Shown: positions 35,297 to 48,300 of the stretch, piece by piece
Layout: every line of letters begins with the position of its first letter
How positions within the stretch are numbered: position 1 is the first letter of the stretch
Assembly (NCBI GenBank): GCA_907164885.2
Contig: OU015492.1
Location: 202,534,519-202,598,518 of the forward strand
DNA length: 64,000 bases
Direction of reading: 5' to 3'
DNA from: Dolomedes plantarius
Taxonomy: Eukaryota > Arthropoda > Arachnida > Araneae > Dolomedidae
Translations under genes and position numbers: made by a program
Notes under the pieces: generated by a model
What the model saw: the letters and a program-made list of their open reading frames with translations, nothing else
Database searches by the model: none
Told to the model about the DNA's origin: nothing

Positions 35297-35526
35297 GCTT
35301 GAGGCGGACCTGTGGTACAGCGTGCTGGTTTTCAGTACTAAGGATGCTCGGATTGAATCCTGGCGTTACACCACTAAAAGCCTCCATTTGTGTCGTTCCT
35401 TCATAGGGGGTAATGCTAGTCCGTCATATGGTGTCCCCATAATAAAATGGCTAGCTAAACTGCGATGTACTGTGGTAGTAAGGATATTGTCCAAGAAACC
35501 GTCTGCCACATTGGGAAAAAAAAAAT
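35297..35526 (+). repeat. tRNA-derived SINE (family C) with poly-A tail
   Basis: Plus strand has A box TGGTACAGCGTGC and B box GGATTGAATCC, then a GTAGTAAGG-type body ending in nine A residues at about 35521. Confidence 0.7.
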
Positions 35527-37360
35527 TAGTAGTGAACTGCAGAGTTAATTGTTCCCACTTTTCTCTAATCCAAAGATTAAGTACCTTGTAGAACTTTTAT
35601 GGATTTTCATAAATTTTTAAACTATTTTTTACCTTTGTCTTCAAAGAAAGAGATGTGCCTGTCAAGACAATTATAATTAAGACATTTCTTGTCTTCTTAA
35701 AATCTTTTAATTTCTTACGTTACTTGAAAGTCCAGTGGACATAATTCCCCCGCAAGCAACCCAGTAGAGGTGAGCTCAGTTATAAAAAACTTGTGACTAA
35801 AAAGTGCTTATTTTGAGCAGAAGAACATGTTAAAAAATGGTTAAAATCTGCAAGTTCCCCAGCAGAACAAAGGGGCAGTCAGGAGAAGATAAAACGACAA
35901 TGTGATGTAGGTGTCTACATAAAAAGGCACGAGATGTCACTATTCTAAATTTTCAACAGCAATGTGTCTTGGGAGTTTCTGAGAGATATGGCAAGATGGC
36001 AGTTCAGTCCAAGCTTTACCTGTGGCCTGCATTTTATGTATATTACGAACTGCCATCTTGAATTTTTGTCTATCCCAGCACAAACTCAGAGATAAGGGAA
36101 AGTGCAACCCAGGTTGTGGAAACCTACAACCCTCTTTAGTAAGATTATTGCCCTCTACCTCATTTATTGCTCATTATGATAATGATCTGATATACCTACT
36201 CTTCTTACAATCTGGTATACATAATAAAACCCTCATAAATCTTATTTTGTACATAAATATCAAGACAAAAAATGAGGCATAAAAATGTATGCGAAGTCGA
36301 GCAAGCAGCAAAAAGTCAGTCGTCATTTTTAAATATTAGCGAAAACATACAGTGTGGGAAAATGTAACGCTGTTGTTGTATTGTTGTTGCTTATGCCCCT
36401 TCACTGACAGCATCAGATCAAGGCCTAGGTTATTAGGCTAAGTGATGTAGCTCCGGTTTTAAGTTAGCACCACAAGGGTCGGAGTCCGACTTGGCTAACG
36501 GACAAATCCTGTAATTTTTAACCAAGTCAAGTGACGAGACCAATATACTTGACCCTGCACCTCCAGAAGTAAATTTTGAAACATTGAGGAAATTGTAGCC
36601 ATGACAGATTTTACGTGCACCAGCCACCATTAGCGTACACGGCAGTGGATTGTATCAGCGACAAGCATCGAACCAGATAACTGGCTCGCTGCTCTTGCCA
36701 ACCCACAAATGTAACGCAAAATGCTGATTGCAAATCACGGTCTGCAGCATCTCTATAGAAAAATCCTACCCATACATCACTGCAGGAGTTTATAAAATTG
36801 AAACCAGAAACGTATCTTTGTTTATCTTGAATTAACAAAAAAGGATAGAATCATTTTAATATTTGTAGTTCTGCATGTTAAAAAAATTAAAACCTTTCTT
36901 AAAATATTTTGTTAAAAATTAAGGACCCTTAAGAACAAACATATTCAGAACTTTTAAGTACTTTTTAAGGATTTTTAAGGATCCTGGGAACTTTGGGTGT
37001 AAGTTATTATGTTAAACACGCCCTCATACACATATATACACAGACCTACTCCAATTTTGAAAAGATACGATACTCAACATCCAGATATACTGATACTCAT
37101 AAAAAAATTACTAAGTCTCAAATGGCAAGTTTCTTGATCCTGAACATGCGTGTTCTCTTAGGGAAAATACATCAAAGTGTCTTGAACCCTCCATAAAAAG
37201 GTCCTAAAATCTGACAAATGGCAGTGAAGTTACAAGGACCACCACCATTCTACACCTTACTGAATTAGGTAAAATGAATAATTATCAGACCAACGACAAT
37301 AAATGCTAGATCCCTTGATTTGTTGATATAACCCTAAAAAAATTGGTAGATAGTAATTAA
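35527..37360. other. Intergenic with a possible SINE-like block
   Basis: Mostly AT-rich. The block 36375-36845 is GC-richer than its surroundings and, read on the minus strand, ends GGGGCATAAGCAACAACAA, which could be a SINE with a CAA-rich tail. No promoter boxes could be proven. Confidence 0.35.
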
Positions 37361-38082
37361 CACTAGAACGGCAGCGTTTCCTGTATGCCTAAAAAAGGTG
37401 AAGCACGGTCATTTTGACCGCTCCCTTGAAATGATTAAAAAATACACTTTTTTCATGGTTTGTTTTTTTTAAACAAGTTTTTTAATATATTTAGCTTTTA
37501 AATTTTACAGTTTCATCACATAAATTTTCCTCTCAGCTCATGCTTTATTTTATAATGTTTATTTTTTTTTCTTTTTTGTCCAAGAGAATACTATATGCTT
37601 TTATAAAGTCAATTAGTAATAAAATACAATAGGTAAAAAATAAAAAACACTATACAAAGGGAATTAGTTTGCATTGCTCAAAATGTTTTAAATATTTATC
37701 ACATATGGTAATTTAAAAAAAATTTATACATTTAAAAGTATAAATATCATGAAATTACACTAACATTATTCTTTTTTGTAGTTTCTGAAAACACTTAACT
37801 TTATCACTTTGCTTGTACATGAGCCATAAACTGACTCTTTGCAATCAGAATGAATGTTCATAGTTTTATTGCGGCATTTGAAAAGGTCAGTCAGTCTTTA
37901 TAGGTATACCCCTTTATAGCGCCAATAATAATGCACAGAAAAAGATAATTTTTGACCGACATATTCTTTATGAATATTTGGGAAAAGTCAATGAACAAAC
38001 AAAAAAATCCAAGAATAAAAAGGGAAATATGAGCACTTGAAAATCGTTTGCGGTCAAAATGACTGCTGCAGCCGTTCTAGTG
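37361..38082. mobile_element. piggyBac-like non-autonomous element, TTAA TSD
   Basis: TTAA then CACTAGAACGGC at the left; GCCGTTCTAGTG then TTAA at the right. The subterminal CGGTCATTTTGACCG and CGGTCAAAATGAC also mirror. 722 bp, no ORF. Confidence 0.9.
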
Positions 38083-39579
38083 TTAAAGCATCCTTAAACA
38101 TTCAAGTACTGATGTTAAATAATTAAACAAGTCATTAATATTTTGGCATTTATTTAAATAGAAAATAAAATTTTCCAACTTTGAAAGCAATATTACCCGC
38201 AATTTAAGTCAAAGAAAATTCTGAATCAAACAGGTCAAAATACATAAAAAGGGAAAAATACTTTATAAATATAAACTTTTTCTTACACATGTTCAAAATA
38301 TTTTAATATTTACACATTCGTAAAAGACAGGACAAAATAATGGAACATTCACACAGATGAGGCAGTATTGTGATAACACCTTCACAAACCATTCATTAGA
38401 TCCGATTTTTCTCTCGAACTCTTCTAATCTAAGTCTAGATAATACATCCCCAGAAGTGATTGTGAAAACAAGGAAGAAATCAAAAATGAAATACCTATGC
38501 CACATTTGAGCATTTTGAAAATAAAATTCTCATAAAAACAAAATCCTATCGAAAAATGTATCATCTCAAAATCCTTTTGCAACTATCTGTTACACTATAT
38601 ATGTTATAAAAGTCTGAAACAAACTTCTCATGTAGCTTTGAATTTACACAAGAATTCTCCTAAACTGTCATTAGTTTCATACGTGAAGTTATAGGAAACA
38701 TCACAGTATTTCTGGCAGTGAAAATTTTAGATTAATAATAATTATTATTAGTATTAGAAAAAAAAGTTCCACAATCATTTCTGCATCTCTCTTAGATAAA
38801 TGACAGATAGAACTAAAAAAATAAATAACGAAAAAATCCAGAGTGAAAAATGATATCCACATCAAATTTTATAGCAAATTCAAAATATACATATATAACA
38901 TTAATTAAAAATTTTTTTACTTGTTCCAAACATAAAAATGACAAACATCTACATACAACAAAAAACAATGCAGCATGAGATCAAGTAAATATATATATGA
39001 TCTCAATTTAAACTAATTTTGAACATGAAAATTTTTACACCCTTTAAAAGTAAACTAGAGTTAGGATTTTTATTTTTCCAATTTCAAAGACCTATGACAC
39101 ACATAATTAAAATGAAATTCAAACCTTTTCAAATTTTCACAATAGTGAAACTTAAGTCCACTGTGAAAGTGAAGTTCATCAATTAGCTTGAAATTCTATA
39201 AAATTATGTATAAATTACAGTTGCTAACTAAAAAATTCCATTTATAAATTACAGTAATACTTCAATTTTGTATGAAAATAAGCTCTCTTTCAAACCTTAA
39301 CTTTAGTTCAATTTGCTTTATGAGATACATTAAATGAAACTTGAAACTTTTCACAAACCTAAGCTTACAAAAATAAACCAAAAACATACTGCTTAGAAAC
39401 TTTCAACAACAGGTAATTTATTAAAATAACACTGGTGTCTCATTAAAGCATTAAGTAAAAAATTATATCATTCTGAATAAATTCAAAAACACATTCCTAA
39501 CACATTTTAAAATTTAATTTATATTCAAAATTAAATTTACCACAAATAATAAAATAGCATTTTATTATATGAAAGGAGT
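38083..39579. other. Intergenic, AT-rich
   Basis: No gene or element recognised. Confidence 0.4.
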
Positions 39580-40445
39580 TACCTCTCAGCAGACATGTTT
39601 TAAAAAATATTTCATTTTCATTATTTTAATGCAAAGACATTCGTTCTCACTGTCACCTCTCAGCAGACATATTTTTAAATATTTCATTTTCATTATTTTA
39701 ATGTAAAGACACTCATCTCACTGTCACCTCTAAGCAAACATTTTTAATTATTTTCATTTTCATTATTTTAATTTCATTATTTTCATTACATTAATTATTT
39801 TAGAGGTGACAATGAAGACATTCGTTCTCACTGTCACCTCTCAGCAGACATATTTTTAAATATTTCATTTTCACTATTTTAATGCAAAGATATTCATTCT
39901 CATAGTCACCTCTCAGCAGACATATTTTTAAATATTTCATTTTCATTATTTTAATGCAAAGACATTCGTTCTCATTGTCACCTCTCAGCAGACATATTTT
40001 TAAATATTTCATTTTCACTATTTTAATGCAAAGACATTCATTCTCATAGTCACCTCTCAGCAGACATATTTTTAAATATTTCATTTTCATTATTTTAATG
40101 CAAAGACATTCATTCTCATTGTCACCTCAAAGCAGAAATATTTTTTAATATTTCATTTTCATTATTTTAATGCAAAGACATTCGTTCTCATTGTCACCTC
40201 TCAGCAGATATATTTTTAAATATTTCATTTTCATCATTTTAATGCAAAGACATTCGTTCTCACTGTCACCTCTCAGCAGACATGTTTTTAAATATTTCAT
40301 TTTCACTATTTTAATGCAAAGACATTCATTCTCATAGTCACCTCTCTTCAGACATATTTTTAAATATTTCATTTTCATTATTTTAATGCAAAGGCATTCG
40401 TTCTTTCACCTCTCACTGTCACCTCTCAGCAGAGATATTTTTTAC
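39580..40445. repeat. 72-bp minisatellite, about 12 units
   Basis: Unit contains CACCTCTCAGCAGACATATT, AAATATTTCATTTTCATTAT and GCAAAGACATTCRTTCTCA. Spacing is 72 bp between several adjacent units (for example 39841, 39913, 39985); some copies are truncated. 72 is divisible by three, which makes minus-strand ORFs repeating MKYLKICLLRGDYENECLCI. These have no other gene evidence. Confidence 0.93.
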
Positions 40446-41759
40446 TACTTTACTTTTGTTACTTTAATTGTAAAGACTAAGTGTATTTCAATATGGTTTT
40501 AAAATTACTTATACAGTGTAACAGGAAAAAAAAGACAAAGTAGCATTGCCAAGTATTTTTTTTCTCAACGACTTATTCATGTTTCTTAGTGCAAAATTAA
40601 GAATACAGACTAAATGAAGCATGAAAATTCATAGTGCACATGAATAGCACTGAACTGAATCCCTGAAAATTAGGAATATATTTACAAAAAGTGTGTCTGG
40701 GAATATTTTTCTAAAATTACAAATTACGATTCTCCATGGAAAAACAGACAAATTCTCTGACATCCCATAAATAGCAAACATTCATTCTCATTAAAATTAA
40801 ATATTTTGCTTCAGCCACTATAAATTTCATTAAAAAGTTGAAGTGTTTACACAAAATTTTTATTATTAACTAAACAAAAATTTAATTGCAAACAATCTAA
40901 AGGTGGTCTTACATGTGCAGGAAATCCTCTAGGTAAAAGTCTGCAGGATTTCCTCAAATGAACTCTTATGCACACATTTCAATCAGGGTTTCAGGGACTG
41001 TTTAGTCCATCACAAGTCTCAAGGCTTCCCCCATACGACAGGGAAATCCTCAAAGTTTGAACTGCGCAGTCAAAACCTCAAGGATTTCCTGTATATGTAT
41101 GGATACCTCAATAAGGATATTAGGTTGGGTTTTCTAAAAGCTGAGAAGAATCTCATGATACAATACAATACAATATACAAGATGTCTGTTTCACTCTGGA
41201 ATTTTTTTCAAATTAAGAATAACTCACCTTCACCACAATTATAAAATTCAGTAAGTTTATATAAGATAGATCAAGAATAGTTGCACAAAATATCAGATTA
41301 AAAAAGATATCAGCAAAATAACATTTATAGAAAAAGTTAAAAATTAAATTATTCGCACAAACAAATGGCAGTCTCAGTCATACAGAACTTTTCTCTAACG
41401 TTGAAAGAATTCAACAAACTATCAAACAAGATATCAGGCTTCATGCAAATCTGGAAACAATGGAATGTTATGAACCTATTCACAAATGATTTCAATGAAA
41501 AGGACTCAAAAACCAAAATGAAAGCAACAAGATGATAAAGAATACAGCTGAACGAGATCTCACAGAAATGTAAAAAATTTATATCATTCTAATATCCTCA
41601 TATATACATCCAATGCTAGGAGAACAAAGCAATATGTTTTGTGTCCACACACAATACAAACATAGAATGCTGTTTTCTTTATCACCTTATTAATTAATAA
41701 ATAAATTGCATACATAGTTGCTACTTAATAATTTACATAACAAAAAAGTAAGCTAATCA
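40446..41759. other. Downstream flank / possible 3' UTR of FNIP
   Basis: AT-rich. The first minus-strand AATAAA noticed after the FNIP stop is at 40859-40864. Contains the candidate MITE 40918-41091. Confidence 0.35.
40918..41091. mobile_element. Candidate small MITE with CAGGAAATCCT ends
   Basis: Left CAGGAAATCCT and right AGGATTTCCTG are inverted, with further internal copies of GGATTTCCT. Flanking 8-mers TACATGTG and TATATGTA agree at 6 of 8, compatible with an old hAT insertion. Confidence 0.45.
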
Positions 41760-41957
41760 TCACCGATTATGTACAGGTAGATAGGGTGAATGTGTTGTTG
41801 CAACTGACAGCAGGAGAGGCATGTCACTTACATCTACATTCAAGGTATTGGATATTTTATTCAAGGGAATGGCTGAACGATTGCTGCGCAAAAAATCAGA
41901 CAGCATTTGACTGCGAAAATAAAGTTCTTGCAGTCTGTCTTCCAGATATATAATACA
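41760..41957 (-). CDS. FNIP: FNIP terminal exon
   Basis: Acceptor TATTTGCAG. Reads CIIYLEDRLQELYFRSQMLS, DFLRSNRSAIPLNK and DVSDMPLLLSVATTHSPYL, then TGA at 41762-41760. This is the conserved C-terminus that ends FNIP proteins. A possible AATAAA lies on the minus strand at 40859-40864, far downstream and unproven. Confidence 0.95.
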   Translation of the reverse strand, partial: CIIYLEDRLQELYFRSQMLSDFLRSNRSAIPLNKISNTLNVDVSDMPLLLSVATTHSPYLPVHNR

Positions 41958-44900
41958 CTGCAAATAGAGGAGAAAGAAAATTAGTTCACTTTAAAACAAT
42001 AAAATCTCAATATAAGCAGAAATATTTCTTCCCTGAAATGGTATTGATTATGGAGTTAGGGTTATCTAGATTACTTCCACTGAAACTAAATATTCAATTA
42101 AATAATAAATGACATAATAAATGACAGACTTTCAACTTAAACTATTGAATAGAAATTTTAAACTAATAATTGGATCATTATCAAAATTTTTGCCTATCAT
42201 TTGCCAAATGTAGTAAAAAGAACAGTAACTCTATATTAAATTATAAAGTTAACCTTTTAATTGTCATGCCCAAAACTATCTCAGGCACAGCACTTGTGTT
42301 CCAAAATGTCCTGCCTGAGTCCTACTTTGGGTAGATTTTTTTTCTTTCATCTTATTGTCAAACGCGAATCTATCCCGGGACAAGTTAACTTGGACTTTAT
42401 TCAATAGATGGCAGTACTAGTAGTTTATACCATATCTTGGGAGGTGAATTTTGCTTTATTCAGTAGATGGTAGTTTATGTACGTTGTTTTGTACTAAACA
42501 TTAGATTTTTGAAATTAAAAAAAACTGACATTTTCTGTACCAAAATCATCAAAATAACTTGACAGTTAAAAGGTTAAAAAAACACTAAGTGCCCTGAAAT
42601 ATTGTCAAACGCGATGATATTGTCAAATGCCCTGAATTATTGTCAAACGCGATGATATTGTCAAACGCCCTGAATTATTGTCAAACGCGATGATATTGTC
42701 AAACGCCCTGAATTATTGTCAAACGCGATGATATTGTCAAACGCCCTGAATTATTGTAAAACGCAAATCTATCTCGGGACAAGTTAACTTGGGCTTTATT
42801 CAATAGATGGCAGTACTAGTAGTTTATACCATATCTTGGGAAGTGAATTTTGCTTTATTCAGTAGATGGCAGTTTATGTACGTTATTTTGTACTAAACAT
42901 TTGATTTTTGTAATATAAAAAAAAACTGACATTTTCCGTACCAAAATCATCAAAATAATTTGACAGTTAAAAGGTTAAAAAAACACTAACATATCATATT
43001 CTAATAATAAAATAATTATGTTAAACTCTTAAGAAATTTTAATTCCGCACCTGATAGTCACCGGATATATTCGGCCCATCTAGTTTAATGTCTATTGCTT
43101 TCAAAATCCCCATTTATTTGGAAACTTTTTTATATGTGGTGACGGACCACTCCTGAGGATCTCACGGTCCACCTGTGGTCCGCAGACCACCAATTGGGAA
43201 CCACTGCTGTATACAAACATTCAGTTTTTAATCATTTGTGACTAACTTAGCAATATAACCATCGTAAAAAATGGGTGCTTTACAACAGAAAATATTAGAT
43301 GTGAATCATACATTATGTGAATGTTGTTCTACTAGTACATCTCTACATTACCAGGGTTTTTTTTGCTTTTTTTCCCCACCACAATCAGAATTTCTACAGA
43401 TGTAAAATCAGAAATGAAAACATAGAAAAATAACTTTAATACTTAATGCACTGAAACTTACTGATTCAGGAGGTATTCCAAGCTCAAACATATTTAAAAT
43501 AGCTTCACACATGCCACTAACTAAAGATGACATAGCAACACGGATGCCCAATGAGTCTGACTTTTCTCCACCTACAAAATTGCTTGACAGCAGCTGAACA
43601 CTCCTAACATGAGAGAAACATTGGCATTAATAAACACTAAGCAAACACACATTAGCAAACATAAATACTTACACTCAAACAACACTGAACACTGATAAAA
43701 TCAAGTACTTGTGAGTAATCATAAAAAAAGAAAACTTAATGAATATAATGATTAAAAAGTCTAATGATAATAACATAGGTTTAAAGAATTTTTAAACCAA
43801 TAATTAAGATAACTTTCAGGAAACTAGAAAAAAAATTGCTAAAGAGAAAGACACAGCGTATTGAAATTTACAATAAAAATAAAAGGCTGACAGTTTTGAA
43901 CTAATTAGCTAGTCTATTATTTGATTCAAAACAATTCTCCACCCCTTTATCTTAATAATGGGTTTTACGAAGCTGTATGTTTGAAATTATTAGTACTTTT
44001 TATATATGATGAAAGGTAAAATTTATTTTATAAAAATGAAACATATATCATTTTTGTTTCAGATAAATTAATTTCAATTGTTTCAGCATAAGCTACAATG
44101 AAAAAAGATTATCAACAGAATCTTTTAACAAAACTAATATTCTTTAAAACACTACTATAAATGTTCTACAAAATATCAATCCAGGGGAAAAAATTACTCT
44201 TATCATATACTGTATTTCAATTTCAACCTCTTTCCAGCATAAACATTACATGTCTAGTTATGATACTTCAAGCTTATTTTAAACTTAAACATTTACTAAC
44301 ACTATTCAAGACTTGCATTAAACTCCAATTATAACTATTGATGAAAATTTGACAATAAGTTTTAAAAATACTATACAAACGTATTAAGCTAAAAAATCTG
44401 CAATAATAAAAGAAAAGATTTCTTACCACTTATCAGTATCAGCAACAATGCACACTGCCTCTGATACTGGCTCCCCAAGTACATTAGTCTGAAAGTACAA
44501 ATTCAAATCTACTTAGTGATCAAACAAAGAGTACATTTTCTTAAGTAATTCAAACTCAAAAATGACATGTACTAGAAGTTGTACTCAAATCATAATAAGC
44601 ATATTAATCTCCTCAGAGAAAAAATACATGTAATAAATTTCATATGTACATCTTATAAAAACATTAATTTACAATTATATGCAGATGTCTAGAATTAATC
44701 ATTTTAAAATATTTTGTGAAGGTTACAAGAAAGTGCATAAGTTCATACATCTTAAATTTTATACTTTTCATATCTATATATATAAAACAGTTCCGTAACT
44801 GACTCATTCATTCACTGACTGACTGACTGACTAACATACAACGCACAGACCAAACCGCTGGACCTAAAGGGCTGAAATTTTGCATGGCGATTCTTCTAAT

Positions 44901-45358
44901 AGTGTAGGGGTGCACTAAGAAAGATTTTTCAAAAATTCTTCTTAGGTTTTTTTTAATTAAATTTTTAAGCTGTTTTTTAAACTTTTTTTACGTTTGCATT
45001 TAAAATAATACATTGAGGGTTATAAAATTTATATCACGAGAAAGATCATAAAAATTCCTTCAAAATGAAATTTTTTTCGAATTTTTACCTCCATTTCCTG
45101 ATTTTTGATGAATTTTTAAAGATTAATTTTTAGAATTTAATTTATTAAATGCTGATCACGTGATTTCTTTTTCTTGTACTTTAAATAAATTTATCGTCAT
45201 GTGCATAACAACTAAATAGACAAAAAAAAAAAAATTTTTTCTTGCTAATGCGGCAGACGATTGGACATTATTTTGTCTATAAAAATATCCCTTATGATTT
45301 TTTTATAAATATATATATATTTTTTTCTACATCAATTGTATATATTGATCGTCGTATT

Positions 45359-45397
<39 letters not shown>

Positions 45398-48300
45398 TTT
45401 GGCATTAATTGCATATATTGACCGTTGTATTTAATTTGAATGTACTCCGTAGCGAAGTGCGGGTTTTCAGCTAGTGTTTCATATACATGACAGTAAAGTT
45501 AGTAAAACGAAAAATTCTTTGAGTAATTTCATACTGAAAATATATAAGTAAATAACAATCAAACATGAAAGTTAAAAGTTGCAAAGAAAGGATTATACTA
45601 TTACCATATTATTTTTAATTACTCTCAGGCTTAATGTTAAATTTTGTTATTCGGTACTGTTCCAACTGGAACTATTTGAATCCTCTTACAAAATCACGTC
45701 ACATGTGACGCAAAGCTGTTCAGCACGTATGCACTATTTATGTAACCTTTTCTTTCTCTTTTTCTGTACAGCAGATTAGATTTAGATTTCGAATAGATAA
45801 CATGTGCTTTAACTTTCTATTAAATTTTATTCTCAAATTTTCTCAGCATAGAATTTCTTTTGAGTGTATTCTTGATTTGGATTATAGATAAGCTGAACCA
45901 CACATTTAAATAGATTTAGAAAGAGATTTAGATTAAGTGACTTTTAGATACCTACCACTGAACGCCGAGAACAGGTACCAACATATAATTGCAAAGTTTC
46001 TTTAACGCTAATACAGGGTGTCTGGGCTAAAAGTATCCAAAAGTTATGACTTATTTTTACAAAACTACCCATTAGAATTTAAAAAATTTATTTAATTAGA
46101 AAGAAATCTCACCAAGTTTTAATATCAATCATATATTTCGAAAATAGTATCATAGATTTCAATGTGTGCACCTTTTGCAGCACGACAAACGTCTAAATGG
46201 TAATCCAGTTCTCTCCAAGTGTTTCGTAGCATATCAGGAGTTATTGCACGAAATGCTTGAATGATACGTTTCTTAAACTCATCCAAAGTTTCAATTTTTT
46301 TTTATATGCAACGAATTTAATGAATCCTCTAGCAAAAAAGTCTAATGACTCCTGATATGCTACGAAATACTTGGAGTGAACTGGATTGCCATTTAGACAT
46401 TAGTCCTGCTACAAAAGGTACACACTTTGATATCTATGATAGTGTGATCGAAATCTGCGATATTAAAACTTGGTGAGATGTTCTTTCTATTTAAATTTTT
46501 TTTTTAATTCTAATTGGTAGTTCCATAAAAATAAGTCATAACTTTTGGATACTTTTAGGCCAGACACCTTATATAATAACATCTTACAGGTTTCTTTTCC
46601 TACTTCTATGATTTTATAATTAAGAAAAACATAGCATGGATTACAATATGTGTCATCTCAGTCACACTTACAATTTCATTGAAGATAAGAAACATTTTTA
46701 ATACCAATATATAAGAAAAATGCCAAATATTACTACTTCCAAATTTTATAACTTTCCCAAAATTGAAAAAAAAATTTCAGTCTAAATATAATTTATATTA
46801 CATATAACTTATACATTAACTCAAACACATGACCTTAGAGAAATTATTAAAAAAAAGTAAAATTACAGATGAGCAAGGGGGAAAAATAAATTAGCTGTAC
46901 TAAAGGTTATTAATTTCAATTTTTTTATATATTTAGTAAACAAGATCCAATTTACTCTAAACTTTTTCTATTTGGGAAAGGTGATAATAACTCACAGTTA
47001 GCATTCCATGGAAACACTCAAATCTATTAAAATAGTGTTATTTTAATAAGTATATCACAAAAAATTTTTAAATCGTTTTACAAAAGTTGTTTTATTTTTC
47101 AAATAAAATTAATATGTCCTTCCTGAGGTAATAAATTAAGATAAGCTGAACTATAATGTACTTACATTTGCTGATCGAGTAAGGTCATCTCTGATTACAT
47201 CTTCACAAAGAGGACCATTTACCCCTTGAAGACAAAAATCCATAAGATAGTGACTTGATACACCAGCCATCAACGACCAGCCAAAACTTTTATAGGGGTT
47301 AGAAATAGAAAGCACTTCCTTGGAATGTTGAAGCCTACAAAGCAATAAGCATTATCTAAACCAATTCTAACAATAAAAGCCCTTTATATGAAAGTCTAAA
47401 CATAGAATCAAACATTTCAGCTTGAGAATATGAATACTATATCAAATGAAGGAAGGTTATTGGTGTTAAAACTCATAGAAGATTCAGTCAAGAGGGAAAA
47501 AGAGTTTTTTTATGTTTGTATAAGAAATATAACAACTAAAAGATTTATATATGAATAACAACAAAATGGATATATGTGGATATAAAAGGGCAAAATTAAC
47601 TTAATTTTTCTAATTTGCCTTATTAAGCCTTTCCTCCCCTCAATGCTGATATAAATGTACCCAATACAAATGCATACAAAAATTGTAAACCAGTTAACAA
47701 ACGTATGTGTAAAGTGATGCCAATAAAGCAATCATTCCTGGGGGAAAAAAAAAATTGTGAAGTTTAGATTTGAGTTTAGTTGTTATTATATATACAGGGT
47801 GTCTGTGCTTAAGGAATCCAAAAGTTATGACTTATTTTTACGAACTACCCATTAGAATTTAAAAAAAAATTATTTAAACAGAAAGAACATCTCACCAAGT
47901 TTTAATATCAATCCTAGATTTTGAATTGTACACCTTATGTAGCACGTCTAAATGGTAACCCAGTTCTCTTCAAGTGTTTTGCAGCATATCAGAAGTTATT
48001 AGACATATTTGCTTGGGGATTCATTAAATCCATTGTGAATAAACAAGAAATTGAAACTGTGGATGAGTTGAAGATGCGTATCATTGAAACAATTTGTGGT
48101 GTGTAATAACTCCTGATATGTTACAAAACACTTGAAGAGAATTAGATTACCATTTAGATTTAGACATTTGTCATGCTACAAAAGGTGCACATATCGAAAT
48201 CTATGATACTATGATTGATATTAAAACTTGGAGAGATGTTCTTTCTATTTAAATAATTTTATTTTAATTCTAATGGATAGTTCCGTAAAAATAAGCCATA

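Noticed and set aside
39800..40378. Minus-strand ORFs repeating MKYLKICLLRGDYENECLCI
   Set aside because: Explained by a 72-bp minisatellite whose period is a multiple of three.
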